A stretch of 25,370 nucleotides of DNA from Claveliimonas sp963592205 (GTDB lineage Bacteria > Bacillota > Clostridia > Lachnospirales > Lachnospiraceae). Position 1 is the stretch's first letter, and each line of letters starts with the position of its first letter. The stretch lies in NCBI GenBank assembly GCA_963592205.1, contig CAVAVU010000123.1, positions 1 through 25,370 on the forward strand, written 5' to 3'. Below are positions 15,580 to 24,107 of the stretch, in pieces. A model generated the notes under the pieces. That model was not told the origin of the DNA, made no database searches, and saw nothing but the letters and a program-made list of their open reading frames with translations. Made by a program: the position numbers and the translations under genes.

Positions 15580-15799
15580 GTTCTCATTCTCCTGTCATCC
15601 TGTAACCGTTCTATACAGTTACCTGCATTTTATTCACTATAATATCATAGCATTTTCAGTATATTACAGATACGCCCGGACTTCAAACTTTTCTCCTGTT
15701 TAATTTTCTAACTTTTCCTGTATTTATACACGTTTAAGAAAATAAAAACTGGAAAAACTATCTGGCATATGATCAACACCAATCAAGGAGGAACTATCT

Positions 15800-17437
15800 A
15801 TGGATTACAACATGTTCTGTTATCAATGTCAGGAAACCGCCGGGAATTCCGGCTGCACCCGTGTCGGTGTCTGTGGCAAACGGCCTTCCGTATCGAATCT
15901 GCAGGATCTTTTAGTATATGTCACCAAAGGACTTTCTGCAGTTACAACCAGGCTCCGCGAGGAAGGCATGCCAATCTCCGGTGACGTCAACCATCTCGTC
16001 ACATTCAATCTGTTTGTAACAATTACCAATGCTAATTTTGACGAAGAATTCATCACTGAGCGCATCAGTAAGACTCTCGAACAGATGCAGCTCCTGCTCC
16101 GCCAGTTGCAGGATACTTCTGATCTTCCGGACGCTGCCACTTGGTATGGGCCTGTCGATACTTTTGCTGACAAAGCCGCTGAGTCCGGCATCCTATCCAG
16201 CGATGACGATGATGTCAACTCGCTTCGATCTCTGATCACTTACGGACTCAAAGGGTTGTCTGCTTATACGAAACATGCCAATGCCCTGCTTCAGGACAGC
16301 GATAAACTGGACGCCTTTATCCAGCGGGCACTTGCCGATACTTTGGATGACACACTCTCTGTTCCGGAGCTGATCGACCTTACTCTGGAAGTCGGCAGGC
16401 ACGGCGTCGAAGGTATGGCTCTGCTAGATAAAGCAAATACTGATGCTTATGGTAATCCCGAAATTACCAATGTCCGAATTGACGTTGGAACGCGCCCAGG
16501 CATCTTGGTATCCGGTCACGACCTACGTGATCTGGAAATGCTCTTAGAGCAGTCAAAAGACAGCGGCATAGACATTTATACCCACTCTGAAATGCTTCCT
16601 GCCAACTCTTATCCCGCATTCAAGAAATATAATCATTTCTATGGTAATTACGGAGGTTCTTGGTGGAAACAAAAAGAAGAATTCGAAGCATTTCACGGTC
16701 CCATCCTCATGACTACTAACTGTCTCGTACCGCCGAATTCCAGCTATCAGGACCGTATCTATAACACTGGTCCGGTGGGCTATCCTGGCTGCCACTATAT
16801 TCCTGGCGGTATCGGAGAAGAAAAAGACTTCTCAGAAATCATTGAACACGCAAAGAAATGTCCTCCTCCGGAGCAGCTAGAAAGTGGCACTATTGTTGGC
16901 GGATTCGCCCACGCGCAGGTATTTGCACTCGCCGACCAGATCGTTGAAGCTGTCCGCTCCGGTGCCATCCGCAAATTCATTGTCATGGCAGGCTGCGACG
17001 GACGCTTCAACAGCCGCGAATACTATACGGAATTCGCGAAAGCACTCCCGGACGATACCGTCATCCTGACCGCCGGCTGCGCCAAATACCGCTACAATAA
17101 GTTAAATCTTGGCGATATTAACGGTATCCCACGAGTACTGGATGTCGGGCAGTGTAACGACTCTTATTCCATTGCTGTCATCGCACTGAAACTGCAAGAC
17201 CTTTTCGGTCTGGATGACATCAACGATCTTCCGGTCATATACAATATCGCCTGGTATGAACAAAAAGCCGTACTGGTACTGCTGGCTCTTCTGTCACTCG
17301 GAATCAAGAATATCCATCTCGGTCCGACACTGCCCGCATTCTTAAGTCCGAATGTTGCAAAAGTGCTGGTTGAGAACTTTGGGATTGCAGGCATTACCAA
17401 TGTAGTGAACGATATGGAACTCTTTTTTGGCAATTAG
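15800..17437 (+). CDS. hcp: Hydroxylamine reductase / hybrid-cluster protein
   Basis: Cytoplasmic Fe-S enzyme of 545 aa, linked to hydroxylamine and nitric-oxide reduction and protection from nitrosative stress. The N-terminal Cys7, Cys10, Cys19 and Cys25 bind the cubane cluster (C-x2-C-x8-C-x5-C). Hybrid-cluster ligands are visible in order: YTHSEMLPA (His and Glu), TTNCLVPP, VMAGCDG, LTAGCAKYRY, VGQCNDS and WYEQKAV (Glu and Lys). The class with a 4-Cys N-terminus and no large deletion fits strict anaerobes. AAGGAGGA lies 8 nt before ATG 15800. It is the only plus-strand gene in the middle of the window, monocistronic, with a strong terminator. No hcr-type reductase gene is adjacent. I found no clear HcpR, NsrR or Rex operator in the 157 bases upstream. 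Confidence 0.97.
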   Translation: MDYNMFCYQCQETAGNSGCTRVGVCGKRPSVSNLQDLLVYVTKGLSAVTTRLREEGMPISGDVNHLVTFNLFVTITNANFDEEFITERISKTLEQMQLLLRQLQDTSDLPDAATWYGPVDTFADKAAESGILSSDDDDVNSLRSLITYGLKGLSAYTKHANALLQDSDKLDAFIQRALADTLDDTLSVPELIDLTLEVGRHGVEGMALLDKANTDAYGNPEITNVRIDVGTRPGILVSGHDLRDLEMLLEQSKDSGIDIYTHSEMLPANSYPAFKKYNHFYGNYGGSWWKQKEEFEAFHGPILMTTNCLVPPNSSYQDRIYNTGPVGYPGCHYIPGGIGEEKDFSEIIEHAKKCPPPEQLESGTIVGGFAHAQVFALADQIVEAVRSGAIRKFIVMAGCDGRFNSREYYTEFAKALPDDTVILTAGCAKYRYNKLNLGDINGIPRVLDVGQCNDSYSIAVIALKLQDLFGLDDINDLPVIYNIAWYEQKAVLVLLALLSLGIKNIHLGPTLPAFLSPNVAKVLVENFGIAGITNVVNDMELFFGN

Positions 17438-17447
17438 ATTATAAACA

Positions 17448-17491
17448 AAACGGATGTGTCAAAATCTGCTTTTGATTCTGCACATCCGTTT
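17448..17491. terminator. Bidirectional terminator between hcp and the AAA-ATPase gene
   Basis: AAACGGATGTG (17448-17458) and CACATCCGTTT (17481-17491) form a perfect 11-bp stem, with a nested TCAAAA/TTTTGA stem inside. T-rich tails follow on both strands. It begins 10 nt after the hcp stop and ends 2 nt before the stop codon of the opposing gene. Confidence 0.9.
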
Positions 17492-17493
17492 AT

Positions 17494-19359
17494 TTATCTG
17501 TTCGTCTTTACACTCACCCTTTTCCCGGAAAATGCAATTCCAAACTTCAATATATCTTTCATTCCATCGTTCTTCATATCAGCATCATATCTTCTATCAT
17601 CAATCTGATCCAATGCTTCATCTGCAAGCACATCCAGCGATTCTACATCTATATCTTTCTGCCCTTTAAGTTCCATGATAATTCCCGGATATCTCGCTTC
17701 TCTCGGAAACATACTGATATCATACCTTCCATCTCCGGATTCCCGGTTCGATGTTATCTTATACTGATTGTCCATCAATGCGATCAAGCCCAGTACCAGA
17801 CCGTGATAGAATCCTTCTGCCCCGGCATCGTAAAAGCTGATGGATTTATCCATGTACTCCCCAATTGCCTTTTGAAGCTTACTGTGATCGTTTGCAAAAA
17901 GACTTTCCGCGATCTTATTGGCTGTGGTTCTTGTAATTGCTCCGATCTGCAGTAAATGTGACAGAATTTCAGTCTTATAGACAGCTGCGATTTCTCTGTT
18001 AGGAATCGATACCTCACACAAATATGATCCATCCATCTGCAGTTCCTTTTTTGGTGTCTTCAAGTATCCTGCTACTAACAGCAAACTGTAAATATTAGCC
18101 GGATCTTCTGCAATCGATCTGTAGACCACATTCTGATCAATCCTCGCAACTACTTTTTCACCTTGCAGGAGCGAATATAATTTCTCGGTTATATCTTCTG
18201 TGGCAATCTTCAACACATCTTCAAGAATCTCATTCTTCCCTGTATTCACCCAATACGCCTGTGGAATACATCCCCTGGAAATATAATTAATTACCGACCA
18301 CGGATTGTAGATATCTTCGTTACCAAATAAGTATCCGTCATACCATTCACGAAGTTCCTTTTTCTTCTCAGGTACTTTGTAATATTCTAACATCGCCTGC
18401 ACTTCTGCATCAGTAAATCCAAAATAATTATCGTATTCATCATCCATCACAGAATTAACCGTCAGATTGTTAAGTCCACTAAAAATACTTTCCTGCGCAA
18501 TTCGAAGAATACCTGTCAGAAACCCATAAGAAAGATTCCTATTATCCTTGAATGCTCCTGAAAAGAAGTTACGCATAAATCCTATAATCTCTTCATAGAA
18601 GTCCTTAGAATATCCTTCCTGAATCGGTGTGTCATACTCATCAATAATAACGATCGGTGCTCTGTCATAATAAGTACAAAGCATCTTTGACAGTCTTTCA
18701 AGGGATGCTGTAAGCTCTACTTCCCCCGCATTACCATTAAGAATCTTAAAAAAATATTCCTTTTCATATTCCACCAGTCTGTCACTGGTAAGCAGTTCTC
18801 GATGTCTGCCATATTCTTCCTGCAAGAGCCCACGTATCTTGTCAAGAGTTGCTTCCCATGTGTCGAACTTCACATCCTTAAATGTAAGAAATATAACCGG
18901 ATACTTTCCCTGATGCGCACGATATTCGGCACCGCATCTCCAGATCTTCTTATCTACGAAATATTTTGCTGTATTCTCCTCTGATATCTCGAAAAATACT
19001 CTGAGCATATCCATATTCAGAGTCTTACCAAATCTCCTTGGTCGTGTGAACAATGACACTAACGGCTTCTGATCCAGAAATTCCTTAATCAGCAATGTCT
19101 TATCAACATAGTAATATTCTGATTGCGCACGCACATAATCCGAGATTCCGATAGGAAGCGGCTTTATCTCTTCCTGTAATTCTCTTTTTATATACTTTCC
19201 TGAAGTAACTCTTTTATCTGCAGGTCTGCATGCATCATCCGGTATCTGCCAGACACCTTTTTCCTTAATTACACCTGGTATCTTCCCAGTCTTGCACATG
19301 TTATTCACAGAACGATCGGAAAGTCCCCATTCTATTGCTTTTTCTTTACAGGTCTTCAA
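17494..19359 (-). CDS. HTH - AAA-ATPase-like - PD-(D/E)XK fold protein
   Basis: 621 aa. Residues 1-50 look like a small MerR/excisionase-type helix-turn-helix (KAIEWGLSDRSVNNMCKTGK, then a basic wing). Residues 66-350 match the AAA-ATPase-like family (PF09820): LPIGISDY, YYVDKTLLI, Walker A variant FTRPRRFGKT (104-113) and Walker B IVIIDEYDTPI. The C-terminus matches the DUF1703 / PD-(D/E)XK family (PF08011), with Asp547 and Glu563-Leu-Lys565 as the nuclease-like triad. I choose TTG at 19359 because AAGGAGG (19368-19374) is 8 nt before it; GTG at 19368 would overlap that site. This family is abundant in gut Bacteroidetes and Clostridia, with no settled function. It is monocistronic with its own promoter and operator-like repeat. 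Confidence 0.85.
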   Translation of the reverse strand: MKTCKEKAIEWGLSDRSVNNMCKTGKIPGVIKEKGVWQIPDDACRPADKRVTSGKYIKRELQEEIKPLPIGISDYVRAQSEYYYVDKTLLIKEFLDQKPLVSLFTRPRRFGKTLNMDMLRVFFEISEENTAKYFVDKKIWRCGAEYRAHQGKYPVIFLTFKDVKFDTWEATLDKIRGLLQEEYGRHRELLTSDRLVEYEKEYFFKILNGNAGEVELTASLERLSKMLCTYYDRAPIVIIDEYDTPIQEGYSKDFYEEIIGFMRNFFSGAFKDNRNLSYGFLTGILRIAQESIFSGLNNLTVNSVMDDEYDNYFGFTDAEVQAMLEYYKVPEKKKELREWYDGYLFGNEDIYNPWSVINYISRGCIPQAYWVNTGKNEILEDVLKIATEDITEKLYSLLQGEKVVARIDQNVVYRSIAEDPANIYSLLLVAGYLKTPKKELQMDGSYLCEVSIPNREIAAVYKTEILSHLLQIGAITRTTANKIAESLFANDHSKLQKAIGEYMDKSISFYDAGAEGFYHGLVLGLIALMDNQYKITSNRESGDGRYDISMFPREARYPGIIMELKGQKDIDVESLDVLADEALDQIDDRRYDADMKNDGMKDILKFGIAFSGKRVSVKTNR

Positions 19360-19410
19360 TCTAGCCACCTCCTTTATGTTTATACCATAAGTATGTTTCT
19401 TTCTCCGCTA

Positions 19411-19439
19411 ATTATACACCCACATCCGCAATATATCAA
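19411..19439 (-). promoter_or_regulatory. Promoter of the HTH-AAA-PD-(D/E)XK gene
   Basis: On the minus strand TTGATA (19434-19439), 17 nt and TATAAT (19411-19416) form a near-consensus promoter. Transcription should begin near 19404, about 45 nt before the TTG start. Confidence 0.85.
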
Positions 19440-19460
19440 CACTTTTGGCATATTGCGGAT
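19424..19460. promoter_or_regulatory. Operator-like inverted repeat around the -35 box
   Basis: ATCCGCAATAT (19424-19434) and ATATTGCGGAT (19450-19460) are perfect 11-bp inverted arms separated by 15 nt, with centres 26 bp apart. One arm fills the promoter spacer and the other lies just upstream of the -35. It is upstream of the transcription start, so it works as DNA rather than RNA, most simply as a repressor site. The HTH of the gene it controls is a natural candidate binder. Confidence 0.65.
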
Positions 19461-19511
19461 TAAAACTTGCTTTTTGCTAATATTCTTGACTTATTGTATA
19501 ATCCCCACAAC

Positions 19512-19544
19512 ACAAAGAAAGCGCCCCGGCTATTGCCGGGACGC
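19512..19544 (-). terminator. Rho-independent terminator of the transketolase operon
   Basis: GCGCCCCGGC (19521-19530) and GCCGGGACGC (19535-19544) form a 10-bp GC-rich stem (one G-U in minus-strand RNA) with a 4-nt loop, followed on the minus strand by TTTCTTTG. It lies 21 nt past the stop of the C-terminal subunit gene. Confidence 0.92.
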
Positions 19545-19565
19545 CTGTCCTGCATATCATATATC

Positions 19566-20504
19566 TTATACGAACGCTTTTACTTTCTCGTAAATGCTGT
19601 CTGCATCTAAGCCATATTTCTTAACCAGTTCTGCTGCCGGACCAGACTCACCGAATGTATCGTTGATTCCGATTCTAAGCTGCTTTGTAGGAGCTTTCTC
19701 AGAAAGAACTTCTGCTACTGCTCCGCCAAGTCCACCGATTACAGAGTGCTCTTCTGCTGTAACAACCTTGCCTGTCTTCTGAGCTGATGCAACGATCAGA
19801 TCAGCATCGATAGGTTTGATTGTGTGGATATTGATTACTTCTGCATCAATTCCGTCTGCTGCAAGCTTCTCAGCTGCTTCCAGGCAGTTAGCTACCAAGA
19901 TACCTGTTGCGATGATTGTAACGTCTTTACCTTCTCTGAGTGTAACACCTTTACCAATCTCGAACTTGTAATCCGGCTTGTCATTGATTACCGGAACTGC
20001 TGCACGACCAAATCTCATGTAAACAGGTCCCTCATATTCATATGCTGCGAATACAGCTGCTCTTGCCTCCACATCATCTGATGGGCAGATAACTGTCATT
20101 CCAGGAATTGTTCTCATCAGAGCAATATCCTCGTTACACTGATGTGTAGCACCGTCTTCACCTACTGTGATACCGGCATGTGTAGCACCGATCTTAACAT
20201 TCAGATGTGGATATCCGATAGAGTTACGTACCTGTTCAAATGCACGTCCTGCTGCGAACATTGCAAATGTACTTGCAAATGGTACTTTACCTGTAGTAGC
20301 AAGTCCTGCTGCCACACCCATCATATTAGCCTCTGCGATACCACAGTCGATATGACGCTCTGGGAAAGACTTCTTAAATACAGCTGTCTTAGTAGCTCCT
20401 GCAAGGTCAGCATCCAGTACTACAACATCTGCATGCTCTTTACCAAGTTCTGCTAATGCATTACCGTAACTTTCTCTTGTTGCGATCTTCTTTACTTCTG
20501 ACAT
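19566..20504 (-). CDS. Transketolase, C-terminal subunit
   Basis: 312-aa subunit carrying the pyrimidine-binding and C-terminal domains of transketolase (pentose phosphate pathway, cytoplasm). Segments seen are RESYGNALAELGKEHADVVVLDADLAGAT (in part), HIDCGIAEANMMGVAAGLA with the TPP-activating Glu, GATHQCNEDIALMRTIPGMTVICPSD, and the C-terminal region ending VTAEEHSVIGGLGGAVAEVL. It overlaps the N-terminal subunit gene by 13 nt and has AGGTGA before its ATG, so the two are translationally coupled and should form an alpha2-beta2 enzyme. A split transketolase is normal in Clostridia. A function in a related transketolase-like step cannot be excluded from sequence alone. Confidence 0.95.
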   Translation of the reverse strand: MSEVKKIATRESYGNALAELGKEHADVVVLDADLAGATKTAVFKKSFPERHIDCGIAEANMMGVAAGLATTGKVPFASTFAMFAAGRAFEQVRNSIGYPHLNVKIGATHAGITVGEDGATHQCNEDIALMRTIPGMTVICPSDDVEARAAVFAAYEYEGPVYMRFGRAAVPVINDKPDYKFEIGKGVTLREGKDVTIIATGILVANCLEAAEKLAADGIDAEVINIHTIKPIDADLIVASAQKTGKVVTAEEHSVIGGLGGAVAEVLSEKAPTKQLRIGINDTFGESGPAAELVKKYGLDADSIYEKVKAFV

Positions 20505-21328
20505 ATCGCTTCACCTACTTTCTTCAAATCTTCCATAGCGATAGCATACTGCTCATCGTTCGGAGCTGAACCATGCCATTTAGCCTGATTCTCCATAAAG
20601 GATACGCCCTTACCTTTTACAGTCTTGGCGATAATTGCTGTCGGCTGTCCCTTTGTCTCTCTTGCTTCCTTAAATGCAGCAGCAAGCTGATCAAAGTCAT
20701 GTCCGTCTACATTAATTACATGGAAGTTGAATGCTTCAAACTTCTTGTCGATCGGGTATGGGGAATTAACCTCTGTGATCTTTCCATCGATCTGAAGGTT
20801 GTTATTATCAACGATCACTACCAGGTTGTCCAGTTTCTTATGAGCTGCAAGCATAGATGCCTCCCATACCTGTCCTTCCTGAATCTCTCCATCTCCAAGG
20901 AGTGTGTATACACGATAGTCCTCTCCAGACAGCTTAGCTGAAAGAGCCATGCCGACTGCAACTGAGATTCCCTGTCCCAGAGAACCTGAAGACATATCTA
21001 CACCTGGGGTGTGCTGCATACATGGATGTCCCTGCAGGTAAGATCCTACATGACGGAATGTCTTAAGATCTTCTACCGGGAAGTATCCTCTCTGTGCCAG
21101 TACAGAGTAGTAACCTGGGGTTGTATGTCCTTTAGACAATACGAAACGGTCTCTGTCTGCCTTGTTAGGATCTTTTGGATCTACATTCATTTCTTCAAAA
21201 TACAGATATGTGTAAATATCTGCTGCTGATAATGAACCACCCGGATGTCCGGATTTTGCGCTATGTACGGCCTCAATGATGCCTTTGCGTACTTCATTAG
21301 CAGTCTTCATCAATTCAACTTTGTTCAT
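20492..21328 (-). CDS. Transketolase, N-terminal (TPP-binding) subunit
   Basis: 278-aa subunit with the thiamine pyrophosphate-binding domain. The early SAKSGHPGGSLSAADIYTYL and DRFVLSKGHTTPGYYSVLA are family hallmarks. The GDG-N motif for Mg-TPP is LLGDGEIQEGQVWEA...VIVDNNNLQ, and the C-terminal KTVKGKGVSFMENQAKWHG is typical. AGGAGG lies 8 nt before ATG 21328. It is the first gene of the two-gene unit, with a clear promoter upstream. The pair transfers two-carbon ketol units between sugar phosphates, linking pentose supply to glycolysis. Confidence 0.96.
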   Translation of the reverse strand: MNKVELMKTANEVRKGIIEAVHSAKSGHPGGSLSAADIYTYLYFEEMNVDPKDPNKADRDRFVLSKGHTTPGYYSVLAQRGYFPVEDLKTFRHVGSYLQGHPCMQHTPGVDMSSGSLGQGISVAVGMALSAKLSGEDYRVYTLLGDGEIQEGQVWEASMLAAHKKLDNLVVIVDNNNLQIDGKITEVNSPYPIDKKFEAFNFHVINVDGHDFDQLAAAFKEARETKGQPTAIIAKTVKGKGVSFMENQAKWHGSAPNDEQYAIAMEDLKKVGEAICQK

Positions 21329-21380
21329 GAAAATTGCCTCCTGTTATGTTTGTTTCCTTCTTAGTAACCCAAGTATTTTT

Positions 21381-21409
21381 ATTATATCCATAAAAATAAT
21401 GTCGGTCAA
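21381..21409 (-). promoter_or_regulatory. Promoter of the transketolase operon
   Basis: On the minus strand TTGACC (21404-21409), 17 nt and TATAAT (21381-21386) make a near-consensus promoter. The leader to the ATG at 21328 is about 46 nt. Two ATGTTCnGAA motifs lie just upstream, at 21413-21422 and 21442-21451. Confidence 0.88.
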
Positions 21410-21472
21410 TAGATGTTCCGAAATCGCCACGTTTTATACATATGTTCAGAACACATTTGCGTTTTATTTCAC

Positions 21473-22069
21473 TTAGAGTTCTGTTCTGCCCTCCAGTGCC
21501 CGAAGCAACGTCACTTCATCGATGTACTCCAGATCGCCTCCGACCGGCACACCACTCGCGATTCTGCTGACTTTGATCCCGGTCGGCTTGATCAACTTAC
21601 TGATATACATCGCCGTTGTCTCACCTTCCAGACTGGAATTGGTCGCAATGATCACTTCGTTCACATCTTCCTGCAGACGCTGCATCAGTTCCTTCAACTT
21701 AATATCTCCGGGACCGATACCAAGCATCGGCGAAATAGCTCCATGAAGTACATGATAAACGCCTTCGTATTTACCAGTCTTTTCATACGCTGCCAGATCT
21801 CTGGTCGTCTCTACCACCATAATGGTCTTATGGTCACGCTTGCTGTTACGACAGATCGGGCAGAGTTCCTGATCCGTAAGCGTATAACAGCAACTGCAAT
21901 ATCTTACATTTTCTCTGGCATCAACCATAGAATCTGCAAGTTCTTTTACCTGCTCCTTCGGCATATGGATCAGGTGAAATGCCAGACGCTGCGCAGACTT
22001 CGGACCAATGCCAGGAAGTCTGGACAGTTCTTCGATCAGCTTCGAAATCTGACTACTATAATAATCCAT
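21473..22069 (-). CDS. recR: Recombination mediator RecR
   Basis: 198-aa DNA-repair protein that loads RecA together with RecF/RecO. The N-terminal helix-hairpin-helix is LSRLPGIGPKSAQRLAFHLI (15-34). The four-Cys zinc site is at Cys58, Cys61, Cys70 and Cys73. The Toprim domain begins with TIMVVE, followed by YHVLHGAISPMLGIGPGDI, and the C-terminal Walker-like segment is TRLASGVPVGGDLEYIDEVTL (residues here IASGVPVGGDLEYIDEVTL). AAAGGAG lies 8 nt before ATG 22069. It is the third gene of dnaX-ybaB-recR, a classic Firmicutes cluster. No obvious terminator separates it from the transketolase promoter. Confidence 0.97.
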   Translation of the reverse strand: MDYYSSQISKLIEELSRLPGIGPKSAQRLAFHLIHMPKEQVKELADSMVDARENVRYCSCCYTLTDQELCPICRNSKRDHKTIMVVETTRDLAAYEKTGKYEGVYHVLHGAISPMLGIGPGDIKLKELMQRLQEDVNEVIIATNSSLEGETTAMYISKLIKPTGIKVSRIASGVPVGGDLEYIDEVTLLRALEGRTEL

Positions 22070-22118
22070 GTCATCTGCTCCTTTGTTCCTGATCTCTGAT
22101 CTTATGAAAAATCTTCAA

Positions 22119-22466
22119 TTAGAACATTCCCGGCATATTCATGCCGCCTGTCAGCTTAGACATGCTTCCTGCCGCAGCCTGGTCAACCTGGGTCAGAGCT
22201 TCATTGACAGCAGCTACGATCAGATCTTCTAACATCTCTACATCATCCGGATCTACTACTTCTTCGTCAAGCTTTACAGAAAGAAGCTGCTTCTTACCGG
22301 ACACCTTCACCTCTACTGCACCGCCTCCGGCTGTAGCTGTGTACTCTTTCGCTTCCATTTCCTTTGCCTGTTCTTCCATCTGGCGCTGCATCTTCTGCGC
22401 CTGTTTCATAAGATTTGCCATATTTCCAGGCATTGCTCCGCCTGGGAATCCACCACGTTTTGCCAT
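22119..22466 (-). CDS. ybaB: YbaB/EbfC family nucleoid-associated protein
   Basis: 115-aa small DNA-binding dimer. The Gly/Pro-rich N-terminus (GGFPGGAMPGNMANLMKQAQ), a Q/E/M-rich helix (MQRQMEEQAKEMEAKEYTA), and VSGKKQLLSVKLDEEVVDPDDVEMLEDLIVAAVNEA (in part) are the family core. AAAGGAGG precedes ATG 22466. It lies between dnaX (25 nt upstream) and recR (49 nt downstream), as usual. Confidence 0.96.
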   Translation of the reverse strand: MAKRGGFPGGAMPGNMANLMKQAQKMQRQMEEQAKEMEAKEYTATAGGGAVEVKVSGKKQLLSVKLDEEVVDPDDVEMLEDLIVAAVNEALTQVDQAAAGSMSKLTGGMNMPGMF

Positions 22467-22491
22467 GGTCTGTATCCTCCTTTAATCTCTG

Positions 22492-24054
22492 TTAGTCTTC
22501 AATGGTAATGTCCATATGAATTACTTTTTCTATATCCACAAAACTATCTTCAAAATGTCTGCCTTCTTCCACCTGACGGACATCTATATCCATAGTTTTG
22601 CCGATTTTTTCTTCAATGAGACGCACAATCTCTTCCTTGTGCTCCGGCTTCGCCACGAAACCTGCACTTACTTCATCCGGCAATACGATCAGCAGTCTGT
22701 CATTTTCACCTGCACTGAGTCTTGCCTGCTTCAGATACTGCTTCAGCATCATCGATGCATTGTCTGCAATACTGCGGAAATTCTTTGCCACATTCCGAAT
22801 GTCTTCGGATAATGCTTTCGGTAGCTCCGGCTTTGGTCCGGCTGGTTTTTCTTCCACTGCATCCCTGTACACAACCCGCTCTGTCTGCGGCGCAGAAAGT
22901 CCTTTTTCCACTTCGGCTTCCAATGCCCGTATTCTGGACAACAATGCATCCGGTCCGCTCTCCATCTGCGGTCTGCACAGCTTGATAAATGTCACTTCAA
23001 GCAGCACTCGCTTCTGTGATGAGAACTTCAACTGGTTCGTCAGATCTGAGAAAATGCGGATATAGCGAATCAGTTCATCCATCTCGATCAGTTCCGCCTC
23101 TTCCTTCATCCTCGCCAGATTCTCTGTCGAAACATCCAGCACATCTTCCATATTCTCCGAACTCTTTAACAGCAAAAGATTCCGCAGATACCAGGTAAAA
23201 TCTGCCGCAAGCTGCGACAGCTCCCGTCCCTGCATGATCAGTTCATCCAATGTCTCGATCACACCTTTTACATCCCTTGCCACAAGTTCTTTAAAAATAC
23301 GGCTGAATACATCCACATCTACCGCACCAAGCACTTCCAACACACGATCATACGTCAGACGCTCTCCGATATAAAATGCTACGCACTGATCCAGTAGACT
23401 CAACGCATCACGCATACCTCCGTCTGCCATTCTGGCAATGTAGCGGACTGCCTTGTCTTCTACATCAAGGTCTTCCTTCTCAATCAGTTCATTCAACCTG
23501 TCACAGATCGTCTCAATCGATATTCTCTTAAAATCATATCGCTGACACCGGCTCAGGATCGTCACCGGAATCTTGTGCGCCTCCGTAGTCGCCAGTATAA
23601 AAATGACATACTCCGGCGGTTCTTCCAGTGTCTTCAGCAATGCATTGAACGCTCCCGCCGACAGCATATGCACCTCATCAATGATATAGACCTTATACCG
23701 ACCTTCCGTCGGACGATATGCCACCTCTTCACGGATCTCACGGATATTATCCACACCGTTATTCGAAGCTGCATCGATCTCGATCACATTCATCGATGTG
23801 CCTGCCGCGATCGCTTTACACATCTCACACTCTCCGCATGGACTTCCGTCCACCGGATGCTCACAGTTCACCGCTTTGGCAAATATCTTGGCAACCGTCG
23901 TCTTGCCGGTACCTCTTGTGCCGCAGAACAGATATGCATGGCTGATCCTGCCTGTCCTGATCTGATTCTTTAATGTCTTAACAACCGCATCCTGTCCCTT
24001 CACATCCTCGAATTCCGTCGGCCGGAACTTGCGGTATAATGCTGTATAACCCAT
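22492..24054 (-). CDS. dnaX: DNA polymerase III subunit gamma/tau
   Basis: 520-aa clamp-loader ATPase. The N-terminus MGYTALYRKFRPTEFEDVKGQ is the family signature (first 20 residues or so). Walker A is GTRGTGKTT (about 45-53). A zinc site of spaced Cys follows (C-x8-C-x2-C-x2-C at NCEHPVDGSPCGECEMC). Walker B region is YIIDEVHMLS, sensor 1 is IFILATTE, and the Arg finger is LSRCQRYDF. The C-terminal third is a variable tau-like tail. I place the start at ATG 24054, with GGGAG 8 nt upstream; an in-frame TTG at 24087 would add 11 residues without a good site. It is the first gene of the dnaX-ybaB-recR cluster. Confidence 0.96.
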   Translation of the reverse strand: MGYTALYRKFRPTEFEDVKGQDAVVKTLKNQIRTGRISHAYLFCGTRGTGKTTVAKIFAKAVNCEHPVDGSPCGECEMCKAIAAGTSMNVIEIDAASNNGVDNIREIREEVAYRPTEGRYKVYIIDEVHMLSAGAFNALLKTLEEPPEYVIFILATTEAHKIPVTILSRCQRYDFKRISIETICDRLNELIEKEDLDVEDKAVRYIARMADGGMRDALSLLDQCVAFYIGERLTYDRVLEVLGAVDVDVFSRIFKELVARDVKGVIETLDELIMQGRELSQLAADFTWYLRNLLLLKSSENMEDVLDVSTENLARMKEEAELIEMDELIRYIRIFSDLTNQLKFSSQKRVLLEVTFIKLCRPQMESGPDALLSRIRALEAEVEKGLSAPQTERVVYRDAVEEKPAGPKPELPKALSEDIRNVAKNFRSIADNASMMLKQYLKQARLSAGENDRLLIVLPDEVSAGFVAKPEHKEEIVRLIEEKIGKTMDIDVRQVEEGRHFEDSFVDIEKVIHMDITIED

Positions 24055-24107
24055 GTATCTAACTCCCTGTTCACAAACTTTTCTCAATGTCTGCCAAAAG
24101 CAAATCT

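Noticed and set aside
19360..19368. GTG start at 19368 for the AAA-ATPase-like gene
   Set aside because: It would overlap its own AAGGAGG site; TTG at 19359 has correct 8-nt spacing.
19488..19500. Plus-strand TTGACT and TATAAT near 19486-19500 as a promoter
   Set aside because: The hexamers are only about 5 nt apart and no plus-strand gene follows.
21443..21453. LexA (SOS) box near recR
   Set aside because: TGTTCAGAACA does not fit the Firmicutes GAAC-N4-GTTC pattern and it lies downstream, not upstream, of recR.
21413..22099. Plus-strand open frame of 228 codons opposite recR
   Set aside because: It is antisense to recR, whose motifs, ribosome site and operon context are clear; no family features in the plus-strand translation.
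22055..22485. Plus-strand open frames opposite ybaB, dnaX, hcp and the exporter genes
   Set aside because: Low-complexity or codon-mirror translations of strongly supported genes; no ribosome sites.
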